From Alphaproteobacteria bacterium (lineage in GTDB: Bacteria > Pseudomonadota > Alphaproteobacteria > Reyranellales > Reyranellaceae), in the NCBI GenBank assembly GCA_019635875.1, contig JAHBYP010000001.1, forward strand, positions 558,001 through 622,000: a DNA stretch of 64,000 nucleotides, written 5' to 3'. This document shows, one piece after another, positions 1-11,394 of this stretch (its first letter is position 1; the number at the start of each line of letters is the position of its first letter). Position numbers and translations under genes: made by a program. The notes below the pieces were generated by a model that was given only the letters and a program-made list of their open reading frames with translations, did not search any database and was not told the origin of the DNA.

Positions 1-1910
1 ATGTCGGCGCGCTCGACGCCCTGCGCGCCTCCGGCCTGGCCATCGCCGGCATCGAGGATCTCGGCCACGGCTCGACAGTCGCCACCAACGCCGTGCTCGA
101 GCGCAAGGGCGCCAAGGTCGCGTTCGTCGCGACCGCGGGGTTCCGCGACATGCTGTTCCTGCAGCGCCACGACCGCCGCAACATCTACGACCTCGCCTAC
201 CGCAAGCCGCAGCCGCCGGTGCATCGAGCCGATTGCTTCGAGGCCGTCGAGCGCATGGCGGCCGACGGCAGCGTGATGACGCAGCTCGACGAACGCGCGG
301 TGCGCGAGCAGCTGGTGCCGGCGCTGAAAGCCGGCGGTCACGCGGCGGTAGCGATCTGCCTGCTCAACGCCTACGCCAACCCCGCGCACGAGCTGAAGCT
401 CGCCGAGCTCCTGCGCGCCGCGCTGCCCGGCGTTCTGGTGCAGTGCTCGCACGAAGTCGTGCGCGAGTTCCGCGAGTTCGAGCGTGCCTCGACCACGGTG
501 CTGTCGGCCTATGTGCAGCCGGTGATCGACGGCTATCTGCAGCGCTTCGAGAACACGCTGCAGGGCGACGGCTTCAAGGGCCGCTTCACGGTGATGCAGT
601 CCAATGGCGGCCGATTGCCGGCCGATGCCATGCGCCGCAGCGCCATCACCGCGCTGTACTCGGGCCCGGCCGCCGGCGTGGTCGGCGCGTTGCGCCAGGT
701 GGCGCGCTCGGGCTTCGGCAACCTCGTGACCTTCGACATGGGCGGCACCAGCACCGATGTCTGCCTGGTCGAGAACGGACGACCGGCGCTGGCCTCGGAG
801 ACCGAGATCGACGGCCTGCCGATCCGCACGCCGGTGCTCGACATCGTCTCGGTCGGCGCCGGCGGCGGCAGCATCGCCTGGGTCGACGATGGCGGCATGC
901 TGCGCGTAGGCCCGCAGAGCGCCGGCGCGGATCCCGGCCCGGCCTGCTACGGCAAGGGCGGCACGCAGCCGACGACTACCGACGCGCATGTCGTGATCGG
1001 CACCATCCGGCCAGGCTCGTTCCTGGGCGGCCGCATGACCCTGGAGGCGGTGGCCGCACGCGAGGCCTTCGAGCCATTGGCCGCTCGATTCGAGATGTCG
1101 GTCGAGGACGCGGCCGCCAGCGCCCTGCGCCTGGCCAACGCCAACATCATGCGCGCCATCCAGCTGGTCTCGACCGAACGCGGCCGCGATCCGCGCGACT
1201 ACGTCCTGGTACCCTTCGGCGGCGCCGGCCCGCTGCACGCGGCGAAAGTGGCCGAGGATCTCGGCATCGACACCATCGTCGTGCCGCCGAATCCCGGCGT
1301 GATCTCCGCCTACGGTCTCCTGGCGTCGGACTTCACCAAGTTCGACAGCATCACGCGCAAGATGCGGCTCGACGACACGGCGGCGAAGGACGCCACGGCA
1401 CGCTTCGCCGAGATGCGCGCGCGGCTGGCGGCGCAGTTCGACGGCATGGGGCTGAAGGGCGAGCTCGCCTTCACCCATACGCTGGAGATGCGCTTCGTCG
1501 GCCAGGCCTTCGAGGTGCCGGTCGAGGTGCCGGAGGATCGCGTCGCTTCGCTCGATGCCGCCTATCTCGCGGAGCGCTTCGGCGAGGCGCATCACCGCAT
1601 GTTCCTGCACGGCGCCAATCTCGACCGCGCGGTCGAGATCGTCTCGCTGCGCGTGGGCGCCACCCTGCCGATCGAATCCCTGCCCAGGCTGGAGCGCGAG
1701 CGCGCCGCGCCGCGCTCGCCCGAGCAGGCGCGCATCCACGATGGCGGCGCCTGGATCGTATGCGCCCGCCATGCCGCCGAGGCGATTCCGGAGGGCCAGG
1801 CGATCGCCGGCCCGGCCGTGATCGAGGGCTATACCGCCACGACCTATGTGCCGCCGGGCTGGACGGCGAGCATCGATGCGGCGGACAATATGGTGCTGCG
1901 ACGGGTTTGA
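1..1910 (+). CDS. hyuA: Hydantoinase/5-oxoprolinase A subunit, 5' end outside the window
   Basis: ATP-dependent opening of hydantoin or 5-oxoproline-type rings; the A subunit carries the ATPase-like fold and works with the B subunit encoded next. The reading frame is already open at base 3, so the start lies off the left edge. Visible signatures are HGSTVATNAVLER near the truncated N-terminus, the phosphate-binding segment SGPAAGVVGA followed by TFDMGGTSTDVCLV, and GGAGPLHA in the C-terminal half. About 635 residues remain of a family that is usually near 690, so only a short piece is missing. The exact substrate (hydantoin, oxoproline, N-methylhydantoin or acetone-type) cannot be told from sequence. 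Confidence 0.93.
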   Translation, partial: VGALDALRASGLAIAGIEDLGHGSTVATNAVLERKGAKVAFVATAGFRDMLFLQRHDRRNIYDLAYRKPQPPVHRADCFEAVERMAADGSVMTQLDERAVREQLVPALKAGGHAAVAICLLNAYANPAHELKLAELLRAALPGVLVQCSHEVVREFREFERASTTVLSAYVQPVIDGYLQRFENTLQGDGFKGRFTVMQSNGGRLPADAMRRSAITALYSGPAAGVVGALRQVARSGFGNLVTFDMGGTSTDVCLVENGRPALASETEIDGLPIRTPVLDIVSVGAGGGSIAWVDDGGMLRVGPQSAGADPGPACYGKGGTQPTTTDAHVVIGTIRPGSFLGGRMTLEAVAAREAFEPLAARFEMSVEDAAASALRLANANIMRAIQLVSTERGRDPRDYVLVPFGGAGPLHAAKVAEDLGIDTIVVPPNPGVISAYGLLASDFTKFDSITRKMRLDDTAAKDATARFAEMRARLAAQFDGMGLKGELAFTHTLEMRFVGQAFEVPVEVPEDRVASLDAAYLAERFGEAHHRMFLHGANLDRAVEIVSLRVGATLPIESLPRLERERAAPRSPEQARIHDGGAWIVCARHAAEAIPEGQAIAGPAVIEGYTATTYVPPGWTASIDAADNMVLRRV

Positions 1911-1911
1911 C

Positions 1912-1949
1912 TGGGAGCGCCGGCGTCCCGCCGGCATCTTGTGCTCCCA
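1912..1949. repeat. Palindromic hairpin between hyuA and hyuB
   Basis: Outer arms TGGGAGC (1912-1918) and GCTCCCA (1943-1949) enclose a 7-bp stem GCCGGCG/CGCCGGC with a TCC loop. It fills the short gap between the two subunit genes. Its compact imperfect palindrome form resembles a REP-like dispersed element; it could also act as an mRNA structure that sets subunit ratio. I see no second full copy in this window. Confidence 0.5.
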
Positions 1950-1966
1950 ACGAGGAGTTTGATCCG

Positions 1967-3628
1967 ATGAGCGTGAATCCGATCGACTATGCCGTGATCA
2001 GCCAGGCGCTGATCGCGGCGGCGCGCGAGATGGGCGCCAAGCTGATCCGCTCGGCCTACTCGACCATCCTGCGCGAGGCGCGTGACGGCTCGGCCGGCCT
2101 GATGGATCGCCACGGCAACACGGTGGCGCAGGCCGAGCTGATCCCGATGCAGCTCGGGCCGATCGGCATGACGCTCCGCGCCTGCCTCAAGCGCCACCCG
2201 ATCGAGACGCTCAAGGAAGGCGACTTCCTGATCAACAACGATCCGTTCGAGGGCGGTCAGCACATCCCCGACGTCTTCATCTTCACGCCGATCTTCGTCG
2301 ATGGGCAAGTCGTGGGCTTCGGAGCCTCGGTGGCGCATCACCTCGATCTTGGCGGTGGCGCGCCGGGGCTCAACATCCACGCCTCCGACGTCTACCAGGA
2401 AGGCCTGCGCATCCCGCCCTCGCGCTACAGCTACATCACCGACTGGAACGGCGGCGCCTTCGAGCGCCTGGTCACCGCCAATGTGCGCGTGCCCGATCTC
2501 ACCATCGGCGACTTCAACGCCCAGTTCGCTGCCAACGCCATCGGTGTTGGCCGCGTGCGTGAGCTCTGCGCGCGCTACGGCGCCGAGGCGGTGATGGAGG
2601 TGATGCGCGAGATGCAGGATTACTCGGAGCGCCGCGTGCGTGCCGCGATCGCCCAGGCGCCCAAGGGCGTTTATTACGGCGAGGACGCGGTCGACGACGA
2701 CGGACTTTCCGATGAGCCGCTCGCCATCAAGACCAAGGTCACGATCTCCGACGACGGCGTCGAGGTTGACTTCGAAGGCACCTGTGCGCAGGTCAAGCGC
2801 AACCTCAACTGCCCATACTCCTCGACGCTCTCGGCGGTGCTCTCCTGCGTGAAGTCGGTGCTGACCAGCCCCGACATTCCCTACAACGAGGGCATGGCGC
2901 GGCCGATCTCGGTGAAGGTGCCCTATGGCAGCCTGATGAACCCGCGCCCGCCGGCGCCGGTACGCGCGCGCATGGTGCCGGCCTTCCGCGCCTACAACGC
3001 GGTGATGAAGGCGCTGGCCCAGGCGCTGCCCGACCGCGTGATCGCCTGTGGCTACGACACGACGACGGCGTTCTGCCTCTCGCGCCTGGGCGAGAAGGGC
3101 TACAGCGTCTATCTGGAAATCTTCGGCGGCGGCTATGGTGGCTCGAAGGAGGCCGACGGCTGCGATGCGGTCGACGGTCCGCTCAGCAACTGCAGCAACG
3201 CGCCGGTCGAATCACTCGACCTCGACTATGACTTTTTCCGCGTCGCGGCTTACGCGCTCGATCCTGACTCCTTCGGCATGGGCGCACGCCGCGGCGGCGC
3301 CGGCTTCGGCCGCCGCTACGAGATCACGCAGGACGACGTGCAACTCGCGATCTACTCCGACCGCTTCCGCCGCCCGCCCGAGGGCCTGTTCGGCGGCGAG
3401 CCCGGCAAGATGGGTTACTGCCGCGTCCACCGCGTCGACGGCACGACCGAGGAGCTGCGCTCGAAGGCCGCCGTCGACCTGAAGAAGGGCGACGTGGTCG
3501 ACATCTTCGTCGGTGGCGGCGGTGGCTACGGCGATCCACGCGACCGCCCCGCCGCCATGCTCGACCGCGACCTCGCCGACGGCATGCTCAGCCGCGATCC
3601 CAGGGCGCGGAAGCTGGCGGCGGAGTAG
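1967..3628 (+). CDS. hyuB: Hydantoinase/5-oxoprolinase B subunit
   Basis: Partner of the upstream A subunit; the 553-residue length is normal for HyuB. Family signatures are AYSTILREARDGSAG near residue 30, the segment INNDPFEGGQHIPD and a C-terminal glycine-rich stretch FVGGGGGYGDP. The ATG at 1967 is chosen because GAGGAG lies just upstream; the same frame is open far further upstream but only as the shadow of hyuA. Translation of the two subunits is probably linked, as the genes are 56 bp apart on one strand. Substrate is unknown. Confidence 0.93.
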   Translation: MSVNPIDYAVISQALIAAAREMGAKLIRSAYSTILREARDGSAGLMDRHGNTVAQAELIPMQLGPIGMTLRACLKRHPIETLKEGDFLINNDPFEGGQHIPDVFIFTPIFVDGQVVGFGASVAHHLDLGGGAPGLNIHASDVYQEGLRIPPSRYSYITDWNGGAFERLVTANVRVPDLTIGDFNAQFAANAIGVGRVRELCARYGAEAVMEVMREMQDYSERRVRAAIAQAPKGVYYGEDAVDDDGLSDEPLAIKTKVTISDDGVEVDFEGTCAQVKRNLNCPYSSTLSAVLSCVKSVLTSPDIPYNEGMARPISVKVPYGSLMNPRPPAPVRARMVPAFRAYNAVMKALAQALPDRVIACGYDTTTAFCLSRLGEKGYSVYLEIFGGGYGGSKEADGCDAVDGPLSNCSNAPVESLDLDYDFFRVAAYALDPDSFGMGARRGGAGFGRRYEITQDDVQLAIYSDRFRRPPEGLFGGEPGKMGYCRVHRVDGTTEELRSKAAVDLKKGDVVDIFVGGGGGYGDPRDRPAAMLDRDLADGMLSRDPRARKLAAE

Positions 3629-3655
3629 CAGTCGCCCCTTCAAGGGAAACCAGCC

Positions 3656-4747
3656 ATGCCCGTACGCGTGATCGGCATGATCGGCGTGACGCCGCCGGGA
3701 GGCAGCGCGTCGTTGCATGTGATCAAGGGTGGCATCTCGCCGGCCTATCTGCGCGATTTCGCCAGGGCACATGACGATGCGGGCTTCGATCTGGCGCTGG
3801 TCGGCTATACCGCCTCGTCGGCCGAAGGCTTCCTCGTGGCCCAGCATGCCGCCGCGTTCACGAAGCGGCTTGGCTTCCTGATCGCGCATCGGCCGGGCTT
3901 CGTTGCGCCGACGCTCGCGGCCCGCAAGATCGCGACGTTCGACTGTCTCTGCCAGGGGCGGCTGGCGATCCACATCATCGCCGGCGCCAGCGACGCGGAG
4001 CAGCATGGTGACGGCGACTTCGCGACCAAGGAGCAGCGCTACCGGCGTGCCAGCGAGTATATCCAGGTGATGAAGCTCGCCTGGACCAAAGAGGAGCGCT
4101 TCGACTATTTCGGCAAGTTCTATCGAGTGCGCGGTGCGCGCTCCGATATCCGGCCGCTGCAGAAGCCGCATCCACAGCTGTTCTTCGGCGGATCGTCGGA
4201 AGGCGCCCTGGTGATGGGTGCGCGGCATTGCGATGTGTTTGCGATGTTCGGCGAGCCGCTGGCGCCGACGAAGCAGCGCATCGCCGAGTTTCGCGTGCGG
4301 GCGGCGCGGCATGGTCGATCTCCTGCGTTCAACATGTCGTTCCGGCCGATCATCGCTGGAACCGAGGGCGCGGCGTGGGACAAGGCACGCAAGTACCTCG
4401 CGGCGATCCAGTCGCAGAGCGATCCATCGGGGCTCGGTGGCTCGAGAAAGTCGCCGCTCGATCAGTCGGCGCGGCGCATCCTCGATTTCGCGGCCGAAGG
4501 CGAGATCCATGACGAGCGGCTGTGGATGCCGATCGCCGAAGCCAGCGGCGCGGTGGGCAACACCACCTGCCTGGTCGGAACGCCCGAGCAGGTAAGTAAC
4601 GCACTCCTGGAATACTATCGGCTGGGCGTGCACTCATTCCTGATTCGCGGCTTCGATCCATACAACGATGCGATCGAGTTCGGTCGCGAGCTGATCCCAA
4701 GATTGCGAGCAGGAGCTCTGGAACTCGACAAGGCGGTGGCGGCCTGA
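3656..4747 (+). CDS. LLM-class flavin-dependent monooxygenase, SsuD-like
   Basis: Predicted FMNH2-dependent oxygenase of the bacterial luciferase/alkanesulfonate monooxygenase type, using reduced flavin delivered by a separate reductase. The 363-residue protein has the long TIM-barrel pattern of this family: an N-terminal strand, LGFLIAHRPGFVAPTLAARK around residues 70-90, GRLAIHIIAGAS near residue 102, and PQLFFGGSSEGA near residue 170. A C-terminal GTPEQV motif is also typical. It lies 27 bp after hyuB and 41 bp before a glutathione transferase gene, suggesting a catabolic cluster for a heterocyclic or sulfonated compound (inference). Confidence 0.85.
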   Translation: MPVRVIGMIGVTPPGGSASLHVIKGGISPAYLRDFARAHDDAGFDLALVGYTASSAEGFLVAQHAAAFTKRLGFLIAHRPGFVAPTLAARKIATFDCLCQGRLAIHIIAGASDAEQHGDGDFATKEQRYRRASEYIQVMKLAWTKEERFDYFGKFYRVRGARSDIRPLQKPHPQLFFGGSSEGALVMGARHCDVFAMFGEPLAPTKQRIAEFRVRAARHGRSPAFNMSFRPIIAGTEGAAWDKARKYLAAIQSQSDPSGLGGSRKSPLDQSARRILDFAAEGEIHDERLWMPIAEASGAVGNTTCLVGTPEQVSNALLEYYRLGVHSFLIRGFDPYNDAIEFGRELIPRLRAGALELDKAVAA

Positions 4748-4788
4748 GAGAGTCCGGCCCGCACGACAACCCCTGGAGGGAAATTCCC

Positions 4789-5409
4789 ATGAAGCTCTAT
4801 TTCGCCCCCGGCGCCTGCTCGATCGGCATCCATGTGCTGATGGAGGAGATCGGCAAGCCGTTCGAGCGCCACAAGATGAATTTCGCCGAGCGCGAGCAGT
4901 ACGGCGACGCCTTCGTGAAGAAGAATCCCAAGTCGAAGGTGCCGACCCTCGAGAAGGATGACGGCTCGGTGCTCACCGAGTTCCCCGCCATCGCGACGTA
5001 TCTGGCGATGAGCAACCCCGACAAGAAGCTGCTGCCCGCGAGCGCCGACGACATGGCCAAAGCGCTGGAGGTGATGGACTACTGCGTTGCCACGCTGCAC
5101 ATGCAGGGCTTCTCGCGCATGTTCAGGCCCGAGAATTACGCGCCGACCAAGGACGATCACGACGCGGTCAAGGCGCGCGGCAAGGAGATCTATGAGAAGG
5201 GCCTGGCGCTGCTCAACGAGAAGATGGCCGGCAAGGACTACGTGCTGGGCAGCCAGTTCTCGATCGCCGACGCGGCGCTCTTCTACATCGAGTTCTGGGC
5301 CGGCCGCGTGAAGATCCCGCTGCCCGCCAACCTGCAGGCACATTTCGATCGCATGAAGGCGCGTCCCGCCGTGCAGCGCACTTTCGCGGCCGAGGGCCTG
5401 CCGGCCTGA
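4789..5409 (+). CDS. Glutathione S-transferase, beta class
   Basis: Cytosolic glutathione transferase of 206 residues. The N-terminal thioredoxin-fold domain has APGACS with Cys10, the residue that binds glutathione in bacterial beta-class enzymes, then the cis-proline segment KVPTLEKDDG near residue 50 and LTEFPAI. The all-alpha C-terminal domain contains the conserved FSIADAALF near residue 160. A clear GGAGGG ribosome site precedes the ATG. It ends the hyuAB-monooxygenase run and likely handles electrophiles made there. Confidence 0.9.
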   Translation: MKLYFAPGACSIGIHVLMEEIGKPFERHKMNFAEREQYGDAFVKKNPKSKVPTLEKDDGSVLTEFPAIATYLAMSNPDKKLLPASADDMAKALEVMDYCVATLHMQGFSRMFRPENYAPTKDDHDAVKARGKEIYEKGLALLNEKMAGKDYVLGSQFSIADAALFYIEFWAGRVKIPLPANLQAHFDRMKARPAVQRTFAAEGLPA

Positions 5410-5420
5410 TTTGACTGTGG

Positions 5421-5450
5421 GCGACGCGCGCTACTTGAAGCGCGCGTCGC
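5421..5450. terminator. Bidirectional hairpin between convergent genes
   Basis: A perfect 12-bp stem (5421-5432 with 5439-5450) around the loop ACTTGA, sitting between the convergent glutathione transferase and enoyl-CoA hydratase genes and overlapping the last codons of the latter. There is no T tract on either side, so termination is plausible but not certain. Confidence 0.45.
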
Positions 5451-6236
5451 GCCACGCCAGGGCGGCCTTGACGCCCTGTTCCTTGCGAATGCGTGCGAAC
5501 TCGCGCTTTTCCGGGCTCGAGCCGGCGTTGAGCAGCACGTCCATGTCGAGCGCCGCATCCATCGCCCGCGAGAATCCCATCGCTTCGTACTGCGCATTGA
5601 CCGCGCGCTTGGTGAAGCGGACCGAGCGCTCGGCCGCCTTCGACATCGTGCGCGCGATGCTCATGCCCTTGTCGAAGGCCTGATCGGCGGGCACGACGTG
5701 GTTGACGATGCCCATGCGCAGGGCGTCGGCGGCATCGATGCGATCGTCACCGGTCAGCAGCAGCTCCTTGGCCTGCTTGGGTCCGGTGATCCACGGCAGC
5801 AGCATGGCGACGATGCCGGTGCCGAAGCGCACTTCCGGCTCGCCGAAGCGCGTGCCTTCGGCGGCGACGGTGACGTCGCAGGCCAGCATCAGCTCGAAAG
5901 CTCCGGCCAGGCAATAGCCGTGGACGACGGCGATCGTCGGCTTGGCGCTGTGCCAGAACTGCATGATGAAGTCGAACTGGAGCTTCATCTGCATCTCCCA
6001 GTCCGACACGTCCTCCATCACGCGTTCCGCCGAGGCCTTCAGATCGAAGCCGGCGGAGAAGGCGCGGCCGGCACCGCGCACGACGATGACGCGCGTCGAC
6101 TCGGCCGCGTTGAGCGCGGCGACGGCGTCAAGCGTCTCGCGCATCAGCTCGTTGTTGAAGGCGTTGAGGATGGCGGGGCGGTTGAAGGTCAGAACCGCGA
6201 CCGCCCCGTCATGCTCGACGGTGATGTGGCTGTAGC

Positions 6237-6240
<4 letters not shown>
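5431..6240 (-). CDS. Enoyl-CoA hydratase/isomerase family protein
   Basis: Crotonase-fold enzyme of 269 residues acting on a CoA thioester. The oxyanion-hole segments are AFSAGFDLK near residue 61 and a second region VVHGYCLAGAFELMLACD near residue 107, where the usual first catalytic glutamate position has a serine/alanine-type context, so hydratase versus isomerase activity is open. The start is a GTG that overlaps the stop of the upstream amidohydrolase gene as GTGA, which implies translational coupling. Substrate unknown. Confidence 0.88.
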
Positions 6241-7961
<1,721 letters not shown>

Positions 7962-8046
7962 GGGTTCCTCCGGGCTTGTGAACAGCAGCTTACCTGTGGC
8001 GGCAGGCCTTGCCGACCCGCCGTTTTCGCGGGGCGGCTTTGTCCGG

Positions 8047-9534
8047 CTACGGCGTGTTAATCCGGTCCAGCGGGTAGACCGGTCGGCGCACATTGCGGAA
8101 ATCGAGCATGGAATAGTCAGAGGTGCAGACGCCGACGCCGGCGCATTCAACCTCGCCGCCGATGATCGGCCGGAAGGCGGCACGCCAGTGCACGCGGCTC
8201 TTCAGCACCAGGTACTTCTTCGATGTCGGGTCGATGCCGACCGAGCGGAAGCACTCCAGGTCGTTGGGCTCCTGGTGACGCGAGATCACCACTATCTCGA
8301 CCTTGCCGGTGTCGAGCACGACCGTGGAGCCCATGTCCATCAGCACGCCCTTCGACATCGGTCCCCTGTTGCGGTACTGGCCGTTGCTGATCAGCTTCAC
8401 TACGCCGGTGACCGTGCGCGACTCGCCCTTGCGCTTGATCGAGGGCAGGTCGTACTTGCCGCCAAGCTTGATGGTGACCCTGGCGCCGATGCCTGCCTTG
8501 ATCATCTCCTGCACCGCCTGCGGATCGTGGATGGCGAAGACCGCGACATTGTCGAGGCCGGCATCGAGCACGCCGCCCAGCACCGCCATGGTGTCCATGG
8601 TGCCGCCCGAGGCCGAGTTGTCGTAGTGGTCGAGCAGCACGATGGGCTTGCCCTGGCCCGACATCGACTTGCCGCGCGCCAGCGATTCGTTGAGCGGCTC
8701 GATCCTGTAGACGAAGGCCTCGCGGTTCTTCCAGGCGTGGTCGAGCAGCTCGTCGCGGAAGCCCTCGGCCTTCATCCTGTCGGCATCGGCGACGATCACC
8801 GAGGAGAGGCCGGCCAGGCTGATGTCGGCATGCGGGAAGCCGACGAACAGGCTGGCGGCCAGCGCACCCTCGCTCTCCATCGCGCGGCAGCGCTGCTGCA
8901 GCCACTTATTGGGCTCGTCATCGCTGCCCTGGCGCATGACGTGCGGCAGCATCGGCTTGTTGCCCCAGGCCATCACCGGGCGTGCCTTGCCCTCGAGCAT
9001 GGCGAGGATCGGCTTTCCGGCTCGGATACCGGTCTCGTAGAGATCGATGTGCGGATAGGTCTGGTAGCCGGCGATCACGTCGCAATTCTCGACCATAGCC
9101 GGGTAGAGGTTGGTGTGCATGTCGAGGGACACGCCGATTGGTGTGTTCGGCGCCAGCTTGCGCACGCGCCTGAGCAGCTCGCCTTCGCCGTCCTCGAGGC
9201 TCTGGGTCACCATCGCGCCGTGCAGGTCGAGCAGGATGGCGTCGCAGCCCTTGGCTACGGCATCGCAGATGCGCTCGCTCATGTACTCGAAGGCTTCGTC
9301 CTCGACCGCACCGCTGGGTGGCGCGCCGGCGGCGATCGGCGTGACGAGCTCCGCGCCGATGCCCTCGGCCAGCTCGATGAAGGCGCCCATGCCGGTGCCG
9401 GTGTTCCTGAACGCCTCGTAGGCATCCTTGCCCTCCGGCGGCAGCGGTCGGCCGCGCGCGAAGCGGCCGATCGGCGTCGGCACCGGCGAGAAGGTGTTGG
9501 TCTCGTGCTTCATCTGCGCGATGACGATACGCAT
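8047..9534 (-). CDS. M81 family metallopeptidase, MlrC-like
   Basis: Member of the microcystin-degradation MlrC family, predicted zinc peptidase or amidase, 495 residues. Signatures are QMKHETNTFSP at residues 6-16, LLDLHGAMV near residue 100 and SLDMHTNLYP near 132, each carrying likely metal ligands. The ATG at 9534 has GAGGGAG upstream. Most family members do not act on microcystin, and nothing here points to it. It precedes the D-aminoacylase-like gene on the same strand by 85 bp and may belong to the same degradative operon. Confidence 0.87.
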   Translation of the reverse strand: MRIVIAQMKHETNTFSPVPTPIGRFARGRPLPPEGKDAYEAFRNTGTGMGAFIELAEGIGAELVTPIAAGAPPSGAVEDEAFEYMSERICDAVAKGCDAILLDLHGAMVTQSLEDGEGELLRRVRKLAPNTPIGVSLDMHTNLYPAMVENCDVIAGYQTYPHIDLYETGIRAGKPILAMLEGKARPVMAWGNKPMLPHVMRQGSDDEPNKWLQQRCRAMESEGALAASLFVGFPHADISLAGLSSVIVADADRMKAEGFRDELLDHAWKNREAFVYRIEPLNESLARGKSMSGQGKPIVLLDHYDNSASGGTMDTMAVLGGVLDAGLDNVAVFAIHDPQAVQEMIKAGIGARVTIKLGGKYDLPSIKRKGESRTVTGVVKLISNGQYRNRGPMSKGVLMDMGSTVVLDTGKVEIVVISRHQEPNDLECFRSVGIDPTSKKYLVLKSRVHWRAAFRPIIGGEVECAGVGVCTSDYSMLDFRNVRRPVYPLDRINTP

Positions 9535-9689
9535 GGCTGCTCCCTCGCTATGCGCTGAACAGAACAGGCCGGCGGTCGGCATACAAGCCCCTTGATCACG
9601 TCACCTCACCAGGCGGTGAAGACGAAATCCGTCCCCAACGGGCACCGCGTCTAACCGGCGTGCGGCAAGCGTCCGCTGGAGGGGATCGC

Positions 9690-10475
9690 ATGACCATCAA
9701 GGCTTCACTGGCCCGTTTCACGGGCGCTTCTCTGCTGGCGCTGATGACCGGCATCGCATCGGCGCAGGCCGGTACCGTCGTCGGGCTGACCGCCGACGGC
9801 AAGCTGGTCACCATCGACACCGCGGCCATGACCGCCTCGGCGCCGATGGCGGTCAGCGGCGACAGGCTCGTCGGCATCGACGTGCGCCCGGCCGACGGCA
9901 AGCTCTACGGCGTGTCGATCAACGGCCAGATCGTCACCGTCGATCCGAAGACCGGGGCCACGACCAAGGTCAGCATGATCTCCGAGAAGGTGACGATGGG
10001 CGATCGACCGGTGGTCGACTTCAACCCGGCCGCCGACCGTCTGCGCGTGATCGCGGCCGGTGGTGTGAGCCTGCGCATCAATGTCGAGACCGGCGCGACA
10101 ATCGTCGACAAGCCGCTGAGCTTCGATCCAGCCGATGCCAATGCGTCGAGGAAGCCTGCCGTGGTAGCGGGTGCCTACACCAACGCGTTGAATGGCGCGA
10201 AGGCAACCGATCTCTTTCACATCGATGGCGGCACCGGCGCGTGGGTGCTGCAGAGCCCACCCAACGACGGCATCCTCAAGACCCGTGGCGCGATTGGCGT
10301 CGCCAACCTCGCCGACGCCGTGGTCGACATCGCCACCGAGGGCGAGAAGAACACTGCCTGGATGATCGCCGGCGGCACGCTCTACACGATCGATATCGCG
10401 AGCGGAAAGGCGACCTCGGTCGGTGCGATCAAGGGCATCAGCGGCAAGCTGATCGACATCGCGGTCTGGCAGTGA
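9690..10475 (+). CDS. Secreted DUF4394 protein
   Basis: Protein of 261 residues with a signal peptide (basic MTIKASLARF, then a hydrophobic stretch ending in SAQA near residue 27). The mature part shows repeated strand motifs such as GLTADGKLVTIDT, GIDVRPADGKLYGV, DFNPAADRLRVI and GTLYTIDIASGKAT, as in DUF4394, a beta-propeller-like domain of unknown function. A GGAGGGG site precedes the ATG; an upstream in-frame ATG at 9660 is less likely because it lacks such a site. Exported role unknown. Confidence 0.85.
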   Translation: MTIKASLARFTGASLLALMTGIASAQAGTVVGLTADGKLVTIDTAAMTASAPMAVSGDRLVGIDVRPADGKLYGVSINGQIVTVDPKTGATTKVSMISEKVTMGDRPVVDFNPAADRLRVIAAGGVSLRINVETGATIVDKPLSFDPADANASRKPAVVAGAYTNALNGAKATDLFHIDGGTGAWVLQSPPNDGILKTRGAIGVANLADAVVDIATEGEKNTAWMIAGGTLYTIDIASGKATSVGAIKGISGKLIDIAVWQ

Positions 10476-10515
10476 AGCCTTTTTGGGACCGGCGGCGAGT
10501 CGTCCCCGGTCCCGA

Positions 10516-11391
10516 TCAGGGCAACGGCACCAGCTCGACCTCGACGCCATAGGTGTGGTGGCCGCCGCCGAGGATGATGCCACGCACCGGGCTGACATCG
10601 CCGAAGTCCCGGCCCCAGGCGACGATCACGTGCTCGTCATGAGCGACCAGATCGTTGGTGGGGTCGAGATGCACCCAGCCGGCCTCAGGTCCGCACCACA
10701 CGGCCACCCAGGCGTGGCTGGCATCGGCGCCCCGCAGCTCGGCCTGCCCGGGATCGCGATGGGTGCGAATATAGCCCGAGACATAGGCGGCCGGCAGCCC
10801 CAGCGACCGCAGGGCGGCGATCTGCACGTGGGCGAAATCCTGGCAGACGCCGACGCGGCGGGCGAAGACCTCGGCCAGCGGCGTGGAGATATCGGTGGCG
10901 CCGGGCGTGTAGACGAAGTCGGCACGGATACGGCGCGTCAGATCGCGCGCACCCTCCAGGATCGTCGCGCCCTCGGGAAATGAGGGGCGCGCATAGGCGA
11001 GCGCCGCATCGTCCGGCACGACCAGCGGCGAGGCATGCACGAATTCTTCCGGCTCGATCTGCGAGGGGAACGGCGCGGCGAAGGCCTCGCGCATCGCCTG
11101 CCATGACGGCGTGGCTTCGGCTGCCGGCGGCGCCGGCAGCGACACATCGACATCGGCGCACATCTCGACCACCAGCTCCTCGTGCGCCGTGTCGATGCGG
11201 AAGCTGTCGACCGTGTTGCCGAAATGATCGACGTGCATGGCGCGCTCGTCGGCCGCCGGTTCGACGGCGACATCGCACTGCGTGACGGTCTGTCCGGGCA
11301 ATGTGCGCGGGCGCAGATGCGCGAGATGCTGCGCCAGGTCGACGGGGCTGGAATAGCGATAGGTCGTGCGATGCGAGACGCGGTAGCGCAT
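10516..11391 (-). CDS. Transglutaminase-like cysteine peptidase
   Basis: Protein of 291 residues with an N-terminal bacterial transglutaminase beta domain (MRYRVSHRTTYRY) and a papain-like core. The catalytic triad is visible: Cys183 in GVCQDFAH, His226 in ASHAW, Asp243 in HLDPTND. Last gene of a three-gene minus-strand operon, only 3 bp after the ATP-grasp/alpha-E gene. In this conserved cluster the enzyme is thought to cut or exchange an amide or isopeptide bond made by the ATP-grasp ligase (known prediction for the family, not shown here). Confidence 0.9.
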   Translation of the reverse strand: MRYRVSHRTTYRYSSPVDLAQHLAHLRPRTLPGQTVTQCDVAVEPAADERAMHVDHFGNTVDSFRIDTAHEELVVEMCADVDVSLPAPPAAEATPSWQAMREAFAAPFPSQIEPEEFVHASPLVVPDDAALAYARPSFPEGATILEGARDLTRRIRADFVYTPGATDISTPLAEVFARRVGVCQDFAHVQIAALRSLGLPAAYVSGYIRTHRDPGQAELRGADASHAWVAVWCGPEAGWVHLDPTNDLVAHDEHVIVAWGRDFGDVSPVRGIILGGGHHTYGVEVELVPLP

Positions 11392-11394
11392 GGC

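Noticed and set aside
233-1966. HyuB starting far upstream of 1967
   Set aside because: The upstream part of that frame is an Arg-rich shadow of hyuA; the ribosome site and family start point to 1967.
10485-10513. Terminator hairpin between the DUF4394 and transglutaminase genes
   Set aside because: There is an inverted repeat GGGACCGG/CCGGTCCC, but the T run lies before it on the plus strand and gives A residues after it on the minus strand, so it does not read as an intrinsic terminator.
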